64,000 nt of DNA from Ectothiorhodospira lacustris (GTDB lineage: Bacteria; Pseudomonadota; Gammaproteobacteria; Ectothiorhodospirales; Ectothiorhodospiraceae). Below are positions 51,088-60,120 of the stretch, one piece after another (positions within the stretch are counted from its first letter, which is position 1; every line of letters begins with the position of its first letter). Made by a program: the position numbers and the translations under genes. Below the pieces are notes generated by a model. The model was not told the DNA's origin, searched no databases, and saw only the letters and a list, made by a program, of their open reading frames with translations. The stretch lies in the NCBI RefSeq assembly GCF_022227845.1, contig NZ_JAJNQN010000022.1, forward strand, positions 1 through 64,000. The letters are read 5' to 3'.

Positions 51088-52641
51088 TCACTCCTTCCTG
51101 ATCAACTGCCGCGTCACCTCAATCCCGGCCCGGCGGGCCTGTCGCCACACCCGTTTCCAGTCACCGCCCAGGGCGGCGCGGGCGATGCGCAGGGCCCTGG
51201 CCCGGTGGGAACGATCCAGTTGGCCGAGCAGCACGGCCCAGATGCGGTCCACCTGCCAGGCGGTCTCCAGGCTGTCCAGCCGTGCCGGCACGATCAGCGC
51301 CGGAGGGATGTCCAGATCCCGGGCCACGGCTTCCATCGCCCCCCGCATGGCCGCGGCCTTGGGCCGGTCCGGGTGTTCCAGATCATAGGGCGGTGCCCAT
51401 TCCCGTGCCGGCGAGAGCCGGTCCACATGGCTCAGGACCACCACCACCGGGGGCAGGATGCGGCCCGGCATCCGCTCCAGGGTCCGACGCAGGGTGGTCA
51501 GCGCCTCCAGATCCAGGGCACGATCCGCCCGGTGTGCCGGCACCACCCAGAGAATACAGTCGCTCTCCGCCAGGGTGTCAACCAGGGCAACGAGTTGCGT
51601 CCGGTTTTCTAGTCCGGGGGTGTCGATGAGCACCAGTTCTTCCGCCCCGTCCCGTTGCAGCACGAAGCTGCCCGGCGTCCGGGTCAGGGGCAGGGCGTCC
51701 ACGCCGGAAGCCCGGGTGCCCAGCAGGGCATTGACCAGGCTGGATTTGCCGGCATTGGTCTGCCCGGCCACGGTCACCCGCACCGGCCCCGGTGGCGGGG
51801 CCGGCGGCACGCCCGGCCCCCGGGCCTGGGCCGCGGCTTTGGCGTCCTCGGTCCGGTCATCCACCCGCAGGCGCCCCGAGTACAACTCGATGGCGGCCCG
51901 CCCCACTTCCTCCACCCAGATCCGCGCCCCGCGCCGACGCAGATACTCACCGGCCTCCCCCAGCATGGCCGAGATCATCTTTTCCCGGGCCGCAGCCAGG
52001 ACCGCAGTGGCCGGGTTGATCCAGCGCACGGTGCGGTAGACCTGTGTCAGATGACCCAGCCAGCGGGCGCCGGTGAGGGCGGCGGGTTGCAGTTCCCACA
52101 GGCGCATCACCTGGTTGGCCCGGATCATGTGCGCACCCGGCACATGGTCCAGCATCACCCGCCGCAGTCGGGCGCTGACCCGCTCCGTCAGCAGCAGGGC
52201 CTCGGGCACCGTGAAGCCCCAGATCGCATGTCTCTCTTCGGGGTGATAGTGACGGGCCACCTGTTCGATGGTCTGCCGGGCCGTGGCCAGCATCAAATGC
52301 TGATCGGACAGGATGCGGGGTTCCACCTCACCGGCCAGGCGCTGGACCGTCTCCCAGGCCGCCAGATCCCGCCCGGACCAGTCGTCATCCGGCGCCGAGA
52401 CCGGGGTTTCGTCATCGGTGGTGGTGTCCCGGCCCTGCAGGGCACGGCGCTGCAGCCACCAGCCGGTGCCGTAGACCAGCCCGCCCAGGACGGCGGCGAT
52501 CCCCAGCCAGTGCAGCAGCCAGCCCTGCTGCCAGAGCCACAGGGCACCGAAGGGGATCAGGACGAGCAAGGGCGCCACCGCCAGTCCCAGGGCGGACACC
52601 AGGGCGCCCCAGCGTTCCCAGGGACCTTCGTTCCGCTTCAT
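51088..52641 (-). CDS. Membrane-anchored GTPase, operon partner of Wadjet
   Basis: 517 residues. Two hydrophobic spans (about 12-35 and 42-62), a roughly 220-residue helical region without known motif, then an Era-like G domain: G1 GQTNAGKS (293-300), G3 DTPGLENR and a G4-like SHVD. Family members are annotated as GTPases of the YcjX/Era kind without known role. It overlaps the second GTPase by four bases and nearly touches jetA (48 bases to ATG 51040, or overlapping if GTG 51091 is used). No such protein belongs to the described Wadjet core, so its link is inferred from gene order. Confidence 0.8.
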   Translation of the reverse strand: MKRNEGPWERWGALVSALGLAVAPLLVLIPFGALWLWQQGWLLHWLGIAAVLGGLVYGTGWWLQRRALQGRDTTTDDETPVSAPDDDWSGRDLAAWETVQRLAGEVEPRILSDQHLMLATARQTIEQVARHYHPEERHAIWGFTVPEALLLTERVSARLRRVMLDHVPGAHMIRANQVMRLWELQPAALTGARWLGHLTQVYRTVRWINPATAVLAAAREKMISAMLGEAGEYLRRRGARIWVEEVGRAAIELYSGRLRVDDRTEDAKAAAQARGPGVPPAPPPGPVRVTVAGQTNAGKSSLVNALLGTRASGVDALPLTRTPGSFVLQRDGAEELVLIDTPGLENRTQLVALVDTLAESDCILWVVPAHRADRALDLEALTTLRRTLERMPGRILPPVVVVLSHVDRLSPAREWAPPYDLEHPDRPKAAAMRGAMEAVARDLDIPPALIVPARLDSLETAWQVDRIWAVLLGQLDRSHRARALRIARAALGGDWKRVWRQARRAGIEVTRQLIRKE

Positions 52642-53843
52642 CGCCCGGACTCCGCCGGGGTGATCGTCTTTCCTTCACGGGGCTGTCTGAACATCACATA
52701 GGCCTCCTTGAGGGCGCCGCGAAAGGTCTCGGCCACCCCCTGCGGGGTGTCGATCCCCTGTCGTCGCTGTTCCAGGTAATGGCAGGCGGCCCGGCCCAGG
52801 GCATAGGTGATCGCCCCGCTGGCCACACCGGCCGCCGCCGCCCCGGCCACCTGTCCATAGACCGGGATCAGCTTGCCCAGCTGGCGGGCGGCAAAACCGG
52901 CCCCGATGCCCAGGGCCGTGCCCGTACCCAGGGACGCCAGAAAGGCCTTGAGGGTCCGACGGTCCCAGGGCAGGGCATAGACGCGGGCGATGCTGTGCAG
53001 CATCTTGCCTTGCAGGGTGGGGACCGTCACCACCCCCATCACGGGCACCAGATCGCAGACCCCGGCGGCGGTGGCATAGCCCAGGATATGGGGGTGGATA
53101 CGAGCCTGCCGGGCATCCCGGCCATGCTGGGCCAGATCCATCAGCAGCCCGGCGCGGCCCTGGATACAGGCCTCGTCCAGGGCCTCGAGCAGTTCCGGCA
53201 GCCCGTAGTCGGTGTCCGAAAATCCCTCTGCCGGCAGGGTCAGATCCACCGGAACCGCCTGGAACGTACCGTCACCGGGCAGTCGGGCAAAGGTGTCGGC
53301 CTGGGCCTTTAGGACCCGATCCAGATCCACCAGTGCCGGTTCGTGGCGCCAGGCGCCCCTGGGAGGGTGATCCCGGCCGTCCGGATAGGCGTCATGGAGC
53401 CGGGTCTGGACCAGGATCACGGCCCAGTCCGGGTGTCTGCGCCGGATCTGTCCGAGGGCGGCCAGCAGGGCGTCCTGCTGTGGGTCCATGGCGCGGACCA
53501 CGGCAATGACCCCATGGGCATGGCCTTCCACCACCGCCAGATCCGCCGCCGGATCATAATTCGCTTCCTCCAGGCCGCGAGTGTCCAGAAAGCGCACCAC
53601 CGGTACATCGGGGGGAAACTCGTAGATCCGGGCGCTGGGGGTGCAGGGCTGAAAGGCATTACCGATTTCCGCCGCCGGATCGCCGGTGATGGCCCGCACA
53701 ATGGAGGTCTTGCCCGACTGCACCTTGCCCAGCAGCCACAGCACCGGGGCCTGTTCACGGGCACCGGCGGCAATCTCCTCTTCCAGATCCGGTGCCGGAT
53801 CGGGCCTGAGTACTGCATCCATCAACCGGCGCCAAGGCATCAT
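52638..53843 (-). CDS. GTPase with DUF697-like C-terminal domain
   Basis: 401 residues. G1 is GKVQSGKT (39-46), G3 DTRGLEE and the G4 position reads VQTRLHD, so guanine recognition may be altered. After about 240 comes a Gly/Ala-rich hydrophobic domain (LGYATAAGVCDLVPVMGVVTVPTLQGKML, then AGAAAAGVASGAITYALGRAA) like DUF697 in YcjF, which can insert in or lie on a membrane. Overlaps both neighbours by four bases, so it is coupled to the hydrolase gene upstream and the other GTPase downstream. Confidence 0.82.
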   Translation of the reverse strand: MMPWRRLMDAVLRPDPAPDLEEEIAAGAREQAPVLWLLGKVQSGKTSIVRAITGDPAAEIGNAFQPCTPSARIYEFPPDVPVVRFLDTRGLEEANYDPAADLAVVEGHAHGVIAVVRAMDPQQDALLAALGQIRRRHPDWAVILVQTRLHDAYPDGRDHPPRGAWRHEPALVDLDRVLKAQADTFARLPGDGTFQAVPVDLTLPAEGFSDTDYGLPELLEALDEACIQGRAGLLMDLAQHGRDARQARIHPHILGYATAAGVCDLVPVMGVVTVPTLQGKMLHSIARVYALPWDRRTLKAFLASLGTGTALGIGAGFAARQLGKLIPVYGQVAGAAAAGVASGAITYALGRAACHYLEQRRQGIDTPQGVAETFRGALKEAYVMFRQPREGKTITPAESGR

Positions 53844-54646
53844 GGGCCTTCTCCTTTATCGTTGTCTGCGTGTCGGTCCAGGAAACCCTGCAGGATCCGG
53901 CCAAAGGGTTCGGGGGCCTGGACATGCAGCCAGTGGCCCGTGCCCTTCAGGGTCATCAGCCGGGCGCGGGGAAAGCGGGCCTCGATCAGGGGACGGTACT
54001 CATCCTTGACGTAGTCGGAGCGTTCACCGCGAATGAACAGGGTAGGGCCTTCGTAGCGGGCGTCGATACCCGGATACCCCACCAGGGTGGGCAGGGCCTG
54101 CTGCAGGATGTCCAGGGGGATCCGCCAGCGAAACCCTTCCGGCCCTCGTTCCAGGTTCATGAGCAGGAACCGGCGCACCGCGGTTTCGGGAATGGCCCGG
54201 GCCAGGGCGATATCGGCATCTTCCCGGCGGGATAGGTCAGCCAGGGGCAGGTGTTGCAGGCTGTCTAGGATGTGGGTGTGTTCGCGGTCATCCAGGGCGT
54301 AGTCGACCGGGGCGATGTCCGCCACCACCAGGGCCCGGACCCGCTCGGGATGGTGCTGGGCCAGGGTCATGGCCACCTTGCCGCCCATGCTGTGCCCCAC
54401 CACCAGGGCCTGTTCCAGGTCTTCCCGGTTCAGCAATGCCAGCAGATCGGTTGCCATGGCCGGGTAGTCCATCTGTAGGGTATGGGGAGACTGTCCATGA
54501 TTGCGCAGGTCCGGCAGCAGTACCCGGTAACGCGCCGCCAGGGTTCGCGCGTGCCCCTGCCAGTTGACGCCGGACCCGTAGAGGCCGTGCAGCAGCAGCA
54601 GGGGCGGGCCGCTGCCCATGATCTTGTGATGGAGTCGCAGTGACAT
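53840..54646 (-). CDS. ybfF: Alpha/beta hydrolase, YbfF-like esterase
   Basis: 268 residues. Oxyanion region LLLLHGLYGSGVNW, nucleophile in GHSMGG, acid/His pair expected in FIRGERSDYV and GTGHWLH. It resembles E. coli YbfF, an acyl-CoA/ester thioesterase-like enzyme. First gene of the operon that continues with the two GTPases and Wadjet (stop overlaps the GTPase start). Whether it works with them is unknown; it may simply share the promoter. Confidence 0.88.
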   Translation of the reverse strand: MSLRLHHKIMGSGPPLLLLHGLYGSGVNWQGHARTLAARYRVLLPDLRNHGQSPHTLQMDYPAMATDLLALLNREDLEQALVVGHSMGGKVAMTLAQHHPERVRALVVADIAPVDYALDDREHTHILDSLQHLPLADLSRREDADIALARAIPETAVRRFLLMNLERGPEGFRWRIPLDILQQALPTLVGYPGIDARYEGPTLFIRGERSDYVKDEYRPLIEARFPRARLMTLKGTGHWLHVQAPEPFGRILQGFLDRHADNDKGEGP

Positions 54647-54756
54647 ATCTTGATCGGCCTTGTCTGATACCCGATAGGTGAAGAAAGCTTGAAGCCATCC
54701 CGAAAGCGGTTAGACTGAAATCCGTCCGCTCTCCCGGAACGAAGGAGCCATCCATC

Positions 54757-56109
54757 ATGGACCACAATCCCGGTCACCGTATTTTCCGGCGCCGCATGAC
54801 CCGTCGTGATTTTCTCTGGCTGATGTCCGCCGGTTCCGCGGGGGTCGTGGTGCTGCCGGCACTCAAGGGCTGCGCCGTCGATCCGGTCACCGGTCAGCAG
54901 CGGCTCATGCTCATGTCCGAGCAGGAGGAGATCGCTGTGGACCGGCAGCATTCCCCCCACCAGTTCTCCAATGACTATGGTCTCTTGCGCGACAATCGTG
55001 TCAACAACTACGTGTCACAGGTCGGGAATTCCGTTGCCGAGGTCTCCCACCGGCCCCACATGCCGTATTCCTTCAATGTGGTCAATGCCAACTATATCAA
55101 TGCCTACACCTTTCCGGGCGGCACCATGGCCTGCACCCGGGGCATCATGGTGGAGATGGAAGACGAGGCCGCCCTGGCGGCCCTGCTGGGGCACGAGACC
55201 GGTCACGTCAATGCCCGTCATACCGCCCGCCGCCAGACCACGGGCATCATTGCCGCCGTGGTCCTGGGGGGCGTGGGGATTGCGGCGGCCCAGTCCGAGC
55301 GCCTGTCCGGCTACAGCAACCTGATTTACGCGGTCAGCGCCGTGGGCGCCACCGCCCTGCTGGCCCATTACAGCCGCGAGAACGAACGGGAAGCCGATGC
55401 CCTGGGGCTGGAATACATGTCCAAGGCAGGCCAGAACCCTCAGGGCATGGTAGACCTGATGGACATGCTGCAGGGTATGTCGGATCGTCAGCCCAATGCC
55501 CTGGAGACCATGTTCTCCACCCATCCCATGAGCCAGGAACGGTTCGACACCGCCCAGCGGGAGGCCCGTTCACGCTATTCCTCGGATCTCAACCGCAACG
55601 TGGGGCGGGAGCGTTACATGGACAACACCGCCTCGTTGCGGCGCATCAAGCCGGCCATCAAGGAGCAGCAGGCCGGGGAGGCCCGCATGGCCCGGGAGCA
55701 GTACGCCCAGGCGGAACAGCATTTTGCCACCTCCCTGCGCCAGGCACCTAACGACTATCCGGGATTACTGCTCATGTCCAAAGCCAAAACCGCCCGGGGA
55801 CAGCACCGGGAGGCGGAGCGTTATCTGCAGCAGGCCCGCAGTGCCTATCCGGACGAAGGGCAGGCCATTCATCTGAGCGGTATCAACCAGTTGGCACAAA
55901 ATCGACCGGATGCGGCCTTGAGCCATTTCCAGCGTTATGAGCGGGTGCTGCCGGGCAATCCCAATACGGTGTTCCTGCAGGGCGTGGCTCACGAGAACAT
56001 GCAGAACCGCCAGGCGGCGGCGCAGCAGTATCAGCGCTATGTGCAGATGGCGGGGACGCAGACCGAGCAGGGCCGCTACGCCGCCCAGCGTCTGCAGAGC
56101 TGGCGCTGA
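54757..56109 (+). CDS. Tat-exported M48 peptidase lipoprotein with TPRs
   Basis: 450 residues with GAAGGAG upstream. Twin-Arg motif TRRDFLWL in the signal, followed by a lipobox-like LKGC. The M48 zinc site is HETGH with the downstream Glu in NEREADALGLEY. The C-terminal 150 residues form tetratricopeptide repeats. Layout is that of BepA-like proteases that check outer-membrane protein assembly. Divergent from ybfF over a 110-base promoter gap. Confidence 0.88.
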   Translation: MDHNPGHRIFRRRMTRRDFLWLMSAGSAGVVVLPALKGCAVDPVTGQQRLMLMSEQEEIAVDRQHSPHQFSNDYGLLRDNRVNNYVSQVGNSVAEVSHRPHMPYSFNVVNANYINAYTFPGGTMACTRGIMVEMEDEAALAALLGHETGHVNARHTARRQTTGIIAAVVLGGVGIAAAQSERLSGYSNLIYAVSAVGATALLAHYSRENEREADALGLEYMSKAGQNPQGMVDLMDMLQGMSDRQPNALETMFSTHPMSQERFDTAQREARSRYSSDLNRNVGRERYMDNTASLRRIKPAIKEQQAGEARMAREQYAQAEQHFATSLRQAPNDYPGLLLMSKAKTARGQHREAERYLQQARSAYPDEGQAIHLSGINQLAQNRPDAALSHFQRYERVLPGNPNTVFLQGVAHENMQNRQAAAQQYQRYVQMAGTQTEQGRYAAQRLQSWR

Positions 56110-56144
56110 ATAGGAAATCCCGCCTCTGGCTGGCCCTGATCCCG

Positions 56145-56789
56145 GTGATCATCGGGCTGCTGTTGGCCTTCTGGCAGCCCATCTCTCTGGATGCCCTGCT
56201 GGATTTCGGCCACCAGGCCGGCGCCCATCCCCTGGTGGCCGTGGGGCTGGTGCTGGTGCAGGCCTTGCTGCTCGCCCTGGCCTTGCCCGGCACCCTCATG
56301 CTCTGGGTGGTGGCCCCCATCTACTCCCCACTGATGGCTGCAGGACTGCTCACGGCCGGCAGCGTCCTGGGTGCCTTCGGCGCTTATGAGATATCCCGGC
56401 ACTTGCGCGGCCGGCGGCCACCGGATGTGGATGTCGGGCGCGTGGTCAACCTGCTCAAGGAGCGGGGGGATTTCCTCACCCAACTGGTGTTGCGGGTACT
56501 GCCGGGGTTTCCCCATTCGGTGATCAACTACGGCGCTGGAATGCTGGGACTGCCCCTGCTGCCGTTCCTGGCGGCCGCCGCCCTGGGGCTGGCGGTGAAG
56601 TGGGTGGTCTACGCCGCGGCGGTGCATACCCTGGTGGAAGTGGGGACCGGGGCGGAGGCGTTCGGCCTGGATTCGGTGGCGCCGTTGCTCATCCTGACCC
56701 TGTTTCTGGGCGTGGGCGCCCTGGTGCGGCACGCCCTCCAGACCCGCCGCGCCCGGCTTGACGAGACCCCGCGGCAGGATGGTTCGTGA
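56145..56789 (+). CDS. VTT-domain (DedA/TVP38-like) membrane protein
   Basis: 214 residues from GTG 56145, about five spans, with the VTT core GTLMLWVVAPIYSPLMAAGLLTAGSVLGAFGAYEISRHL and RVLPGFPHSVINYGAG. The true start may be farther up: in-frame codons from CTG 56106 read LNRKSRLWLALIP, a natural membrane-protein N terminus that touches the M48 stop, but no ATG is available there. Members act in lipid scrambling or undecaprenyl phosphate recycling. Confidence 0.8.
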   Translation: MIIGLLLAFWQPISLDALLDFGHQAGAHPLVAVGLVLVQALLLALALPGTLMLWVVAPIYSPLMAAGLLTAGSVLGAFGAYEISRHLRGRRPPDVDVGRVVNLLKERGDFLTQLVLRVLPGFPHSVINYGAGMLGLPLLPFLAAAALGLAVKWVVYAAAVHTLVEVGTGAEAFGLDSVAPLLILTLFLGVGALVRHALQTRRARLDETPRQDGS

Positions 56790-56821
56790 AGGTTGTCTAT
56801 TGACCGGGATGTTCACCAATC

Positions 56822-56921
56822 GTCATTCCCTCGCAGGTGGGAATTCAGAATTCCCGGTCCGCACATGGATCCCCGCCTACGCGGGGATGACATGGGTGGG
56901 GATGACATGGGTGGGGATGAC
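56822..56921. repeat. REP-like palindrome (variant) plus 15-base tandem copies
   Basis: CGTCATTCCCTCGCAGGTGGG...ATCCCCGCCTACGCGGGGATGAC is a diverged member of the repeat family (copy E). It is followed by two exact 15-base units ATGGGTGGGGATGAC (56892-56921), which are expansions of its 3' end. No gene is supported in 56790-57053. Confidence 0.8.
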
Positions 56922-57053
56922 GTGGGTCCAGACCCGCCGCGACCGGATTGGGCAGCAGGCCAGGAGTCTGGCGGGCTACATGCCTTTTTGCCGCCCCGGC
57001 TTGCTACACTACGCCCCCTCAAAAAACATCCGTCAGGCCAGAGAGGATCACCG

Positions 57054-57773
57054 GTGCCAAGCTATCTTGATGAATTTCACACCGTCGACAACGGTCTGGT
57101 GCGCGTCACGCCCGAACAGGCCAGCCGCTTTGCCAAGGAAGTGGCCGGGGATTTCAACCCGATTCATGACCCCGATGCCAAGCGCTTCTGCGTCCCCGGC
57201 GATCTGCTGTTCTGCCTGGTCCTGGCACGCTACGGGGTGAGCGCCCGCATGGCCTTCAGCTTCACCAGCATGGTGGGCGCCGGTGTCGGCCTGCATTTCC
57301 CCGACACCGATGATGCCAACCTGGATATCACCGACGGCGGTGAGCGGGTCTATCTCAAGGTGGAACGGGCCGGCGAGGTCTCTCGGGACGCTGCCCTGTT
57401 GGAAGGCCTGACGAAACAGTACGCCGCCTTCTCCGGGCAGAACTTCCCCCATGTGATGGTGCCCCTGATGAAGGCACACGGCGTCATGGTCAATCCCCAG
57501 CGCCCGCTGGTGTTCTACGAAAGCATGGCCCTGGAGTTCACCCGCCTGCCCACGGAGGCACCGGCGCTGAGTTTCACCAACGCCACCATGACGGTCAACG
57601 GCAAGCGCGGCGACGTGGTTCTGGAATTTGCTCTCACCGCCTCCGGCGAACAGGTGGGCACCGGCCGCAAGAAACTGGTCATCTCCGGCCTGAGACCCTT
57701 CGAACAGGACGTGGTGGACGACCTGGTCAGTCAGTATGACGGCTGGAAGGCGGCCTACCAGCCGTATCCATAA
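57054..57773 (+). CDS. DUF3581 protein
   Basis: 239 residues from GTG 57054 (AGAGG about eight bases upstream); the in-frame extension to 56793 runs through the repeat and is rejected. Starts VPSYLDEFHTVDNGLVRVTPEQASRFAKEVAGDFNPIHDPDAKRFCVPGDLL, which resembles the hot-dog/MaoC dehydratase signature (FNPIH, VPGDLLFCLVLARYG). The family is confined to gammaproteobacteria as far as I recall; function unknown. Confidence 0.86.
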   Translation: MPSYLDEFHTVDNGLVRVTPEQASRFAKEVAGDFNPIHDPDAKRFCVPGDLLFCLVLARYGVSARMAFSFTSMVGAGVGLHFPDTDDANLDITDGGERVYLKVERAGEVSRDAALLEGLTKQYAAFSGQNFPHVMVPLMKAHGVMVNPQRPLVFYESMALEFTRLPTEAPALSFTNATMTVNGKRGDVVLEFALTASGEQVGTGRKKLVISGLRPFEQDVVDDLVSQYDGWKAAYQPYP

Positions 57774-57866
57774 GCCCTACGGCTCCCGGGACCCCATAGG
57801 TCCCTGCCTTCTTTGCCCTCATCCCGGGACGTCCCCAGCCCCTCTCCCCGAGTCGTCCTCCCTGCC

Positions 57867-57997
57867 GTCACTCCCGCGAAGGCGGGAGTCCAGGCGTGCC
57901 TCTGGAGATTGATCACATTCACCCCAAGTCACTCCCGCGAAGGCGGGAGTCCAGGACTTTCAGTCGTTGACTGGATTCCCGCTTTCGCGGGAACGAC
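57867..57997. repeat. REP-like palindromes (copies D1 and D2)
   Basis: D1 (from 57867) is a half copy ending in GTCCAGG; D2 (57928-57997) is a full paired copy nearly identical to 37992-38061. The 500-base gap 57774-58274 otherwise holds only the hairpin described next; several small frames there lack ribosome sites or family features. Confidence 0.87.
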
Positions 57998-58206
57998 TTA
58001 TGTGCGAAACATTGAAAGAGGTCCTGAAATCAGGCTATGTTGAGCCAGACACGACCGCCAAGGATATCCCCACCATGGCCCCACAGTGCCTGAAGGAACC
58101 AGTGAAGGCGTTCGGTGCTTGTCCAAGCACTGCCCGTGGCCTGTTCGCCCCCCCCGGCCAATACAATCTCCACCATAAAGACGTGCGCTACATGGCTTTA
58201 TCCCAA

Positions 58207-58247
58207 AAGTGTTTATCCGCCATGCTGCGTATGGCCGATAAACACTT
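58207..58247 (+). repeat. Long perfect-stem hairpin upstream of the DUF2254 gene
   Basis: AAGTGTTTATC...GATAAACACTT with an inner GCCAT...ATGGC pair and a seven-base loop: a 41-base hairpin ending 27 bases before the ATG, so it lies in the probable 5' leader. It is not related to the REP family. Confidence 0.75.
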
Positions 58248-58274
58248 ACATGTTCGGTCGCGGAGGAAACGCGA

Positions 58275-59636
58275 ATGAATCATGAGGTGTCGCCGCTGCA
58301 GTTCGTCAAGTACTGGAAACGCGTGCGTTCCAGTTTCTGGTTTGTGCCGACGGTCATGGCCACCTTGGCCGTGCTGTTGGCTCCCCTGGGTGCCGCCGTG
58401 GACAAGCCGGTGACGGCGTGGTTGGCGCTCAACCTGGGCTGGACGTTCAAGGGTGGAGCGGAAGGCGCGAGCGCCGTCCTGGGCATCATCGCTGGATCGA
58501 TGATTACCATCGCCGGTGTGGTCTTTTCTATGACGTTGGTAGCCCTCTCGCTCACTTCTTCCCAGTTGGGATCCCGTTTGCTGCGCACCTTCATGAGAGA
58601 TACCAGCACACAGGTCGTGCTCGGAACCTTCATCGCCACCTTCTTGTATTGCCTGCTCGTCCTTCGCACGATCCACCGTGTGGAGGAGGTCGAGTTCGTC
58701 CCGCACCTGTCGGTCAGCCTGGGCGTTGCACTTGCGGTGGCGAGTGTAGGGGTCTTGATTTACTTCATCCATCATGTGTCTGTTTCCATCCAGGCCAACG
58801 AGATCGCCGGACGAATCGGCAAGGAATTGATCGAGAGCATCGACGATCTATTCCCGGAGCACATCGGGCCGGAGGGGCCACGGATCCCGGTGGGCCCTCC
58901 CGACGCGGGCTTCATCGGGGCGTTCGAGCGGGAAGCTCAGCCGGTCGTCGCGGACGGGGATGGCTATCTTCAGCTCATTGATGAGGACGCCCTGACGGTA
59001 CTGGCGATGGAGAAGGATCTGGTCGTTCGAATGGAGCGAAAGCCCGGCAGCTACGTTGTCGCCGGTTGTCCCCTGGTGTTGATCTCGCCGGGGAGCCAGG
59101 TGAACGATGAACTCGCAAAGCGGGTCCAGTCCCTCTTCGTCATGGGCAACCAACGGACTTCCGACCAGGACATCGATTTCGGGGTGAGCCAACTGGTGGA
59201 GATGGCGGTCCGAGCCCTCTCCCCAGGGCTCAACGACCCGTTCACGGCGATCGCATGTGTGGACCATCTCGGGTCGGCTCTGTGTCGTCTCGCGGCACGA
59301 GACATACCATCACCTTATCGCTATGACCACCAGAATCAGCTTCGGTTGATTGCGCGTGCCGATACCTTCCGGGAGCTTGTGGACACGGCGTTCACCCAGA
59401 TCCGGCAATATGGGCGCTCCAGTGCTGCGGTGACCATCCGCGTGCTGGAAACGATCGGTGTGGTCGCCGGCTTCACGCGTCGTCCGGAGGACCGCGCGAT
59501 TCTCTTGCTACACGCTGAAATGATCGCCCGAGGGGCCGGAGAGGGGCTGCCCGAGGAAGAGGACCGCCGCGTAGTCGAAGAACGCTTCCAGACGATAATC
59601 AAGTTGTGCAGCGAACCGAAAGGCACTCGCTGCTGA
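58275..59636 (+). CDS. DUF2254 membrane protein
   Basis: 453 residues, GGAGG upstream. Four spans: about 22-42, 65-90, 112-132 and 150-172, with the family motif AGSMITIAGVVFSMTLVALSLTSSQLGSRLLR. The rest is soluble and includes GVSQLVEMAVRALSPGLNDPFTAI, the DUF2254 hallmark. Function unknown; some relatives are suspected ion-transport or stress proteins. The gene is flanked by repeats and seems slightly less GC-rich than its neighbours. Confidence 0.88.
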   Translation: MNHEVSPLQFVKYWKRVRSSFWFVPTVMATLAVLLAPLGAAVDKPVTAWLALNLGWTFKGGAEGASAVLGIIAGSMITIAGVVFSMTLVALSLTSSQLGSRLLRTFMRDTSTQVVLGTFIATFLYCLLVLRTIHRVEEVEFVPHLSVSLGVALAVASVGVLIYFIHHVSVSIQANEIAGRIGKELIESIDDLFPEHIGPEGPRIPVGPPDAGFIGAFEREAQPVVADGDGYLQLIDEDALTVLAMEKDLVVRMERKPGSYVVAGCPLVLISPGSQVNDELAKRVQSLFVMGNQRTSDQDIDFGVSQLVEMAVRALSPGLNDPFTAIACVDHLGSALCRLAARDIPSPYRYDHQNQLRLIARADTFRELVDTAFTQIRQYGRSSAAVTIRVLETIGVVAGFTRRPEDRAILLLHAEMIARGAGEGLPEEEDRRVVEERFQTIIKLCSEPKGTRC

Positions 59637-59714
59637 AACGCAGGTGCTTGCAGCCATTACACCTTGTTGTGAAACCGCCGCGAACCCGGCACCCATTCCC
59701 CACACCGGTGAACC

Positions 59715-60098
59715 ATGTCCCTGGAAAAGGTCGTCTTCAGCTTCTTCATCCTTCTGGCCCTGACCCTGAACTTCGGTTTTGTCCTGGGGGAGTTCGACAA
59801 TCCGGACCATCACCACAGCTATGAGCTGCTGGCGGTGATCGTGGTCAACCTCATTGCCACCGTACTCAAGTTCGGTGACCGCACCCAGACCGGGGCGCTG
59901 CTGCTGGCCAGTTCGCTGGTGGCCGTGCTGCAGCTGGTGGTGGCCGGGGTGGTGTGGGGCTATGCGGCCCATGTCAGCGCCGCGGGCGTGGATGCAGTGA
60001 TCATGGCCAGCATCGTCTCGCTGGCGGCGGGGGCCCTTCTGGCCAACATCGTCTCGGTGGTCCTGGTCATCATCGACACCGTGAACCTGCGCCGCTAG
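59715..60098 (+). CDS. Small multi-span membrane protein (DUF6394-like)
   Basis: 127 residues, four hydrophobic spans, starting MSLEKVVFSFFILLALTLNFGFVLGEFDNP and with NLIATVLKFGDRTQTGALLLA. I recall this as DUF6394, a protein found next to a two-domain potassium channel gene, exactly as here (23-base gap). A partner subunit of the channel is an inference. Confidence 0.72.
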   Translation: MSLEKVVFSFFILLALTLNFGFVLGEFDNPDHHHSYELLAVIVVNLIATVLKFGDRTQTGALLLASSLVAVLQLVVAGVVWGYAAHVSAAGVDAVIMASIVSLAAGALLANIVSVVLVIIDTVNLRR

Positions 60099-60120
60099 TC
60101 CGGCGCCGAGGGACGGCCCC

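Noticed and set aside
51041-51091. GTG start for jetA giving an overlap with the GTPase stop
   Set aside because: The purine-rich stretch touches the GTG directly, and DUF3375 proteins begin at the MNHDDLQ region; still possible.
56793-57053. N-terminal extension of DUF3581 with repeated GGDDM residues
   Set aside because: It is translation of the REP-like element and its 15-base tandem copies; a GTG with a ribosome site at 57054 starts the conserved domain.
57867-57997. Possible CRISPR repeats
   Set aside because: Only two or three palindromic copies with REP architecture and no regular unique spacers; the same sequence recurs at four other places.
57967-58278. 103-codon plus-strand frame upstream of DUF2254
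   Set aside because: It begins in a REP copy, runs through the hairpin, lacks a ribosome site and resembles no family.
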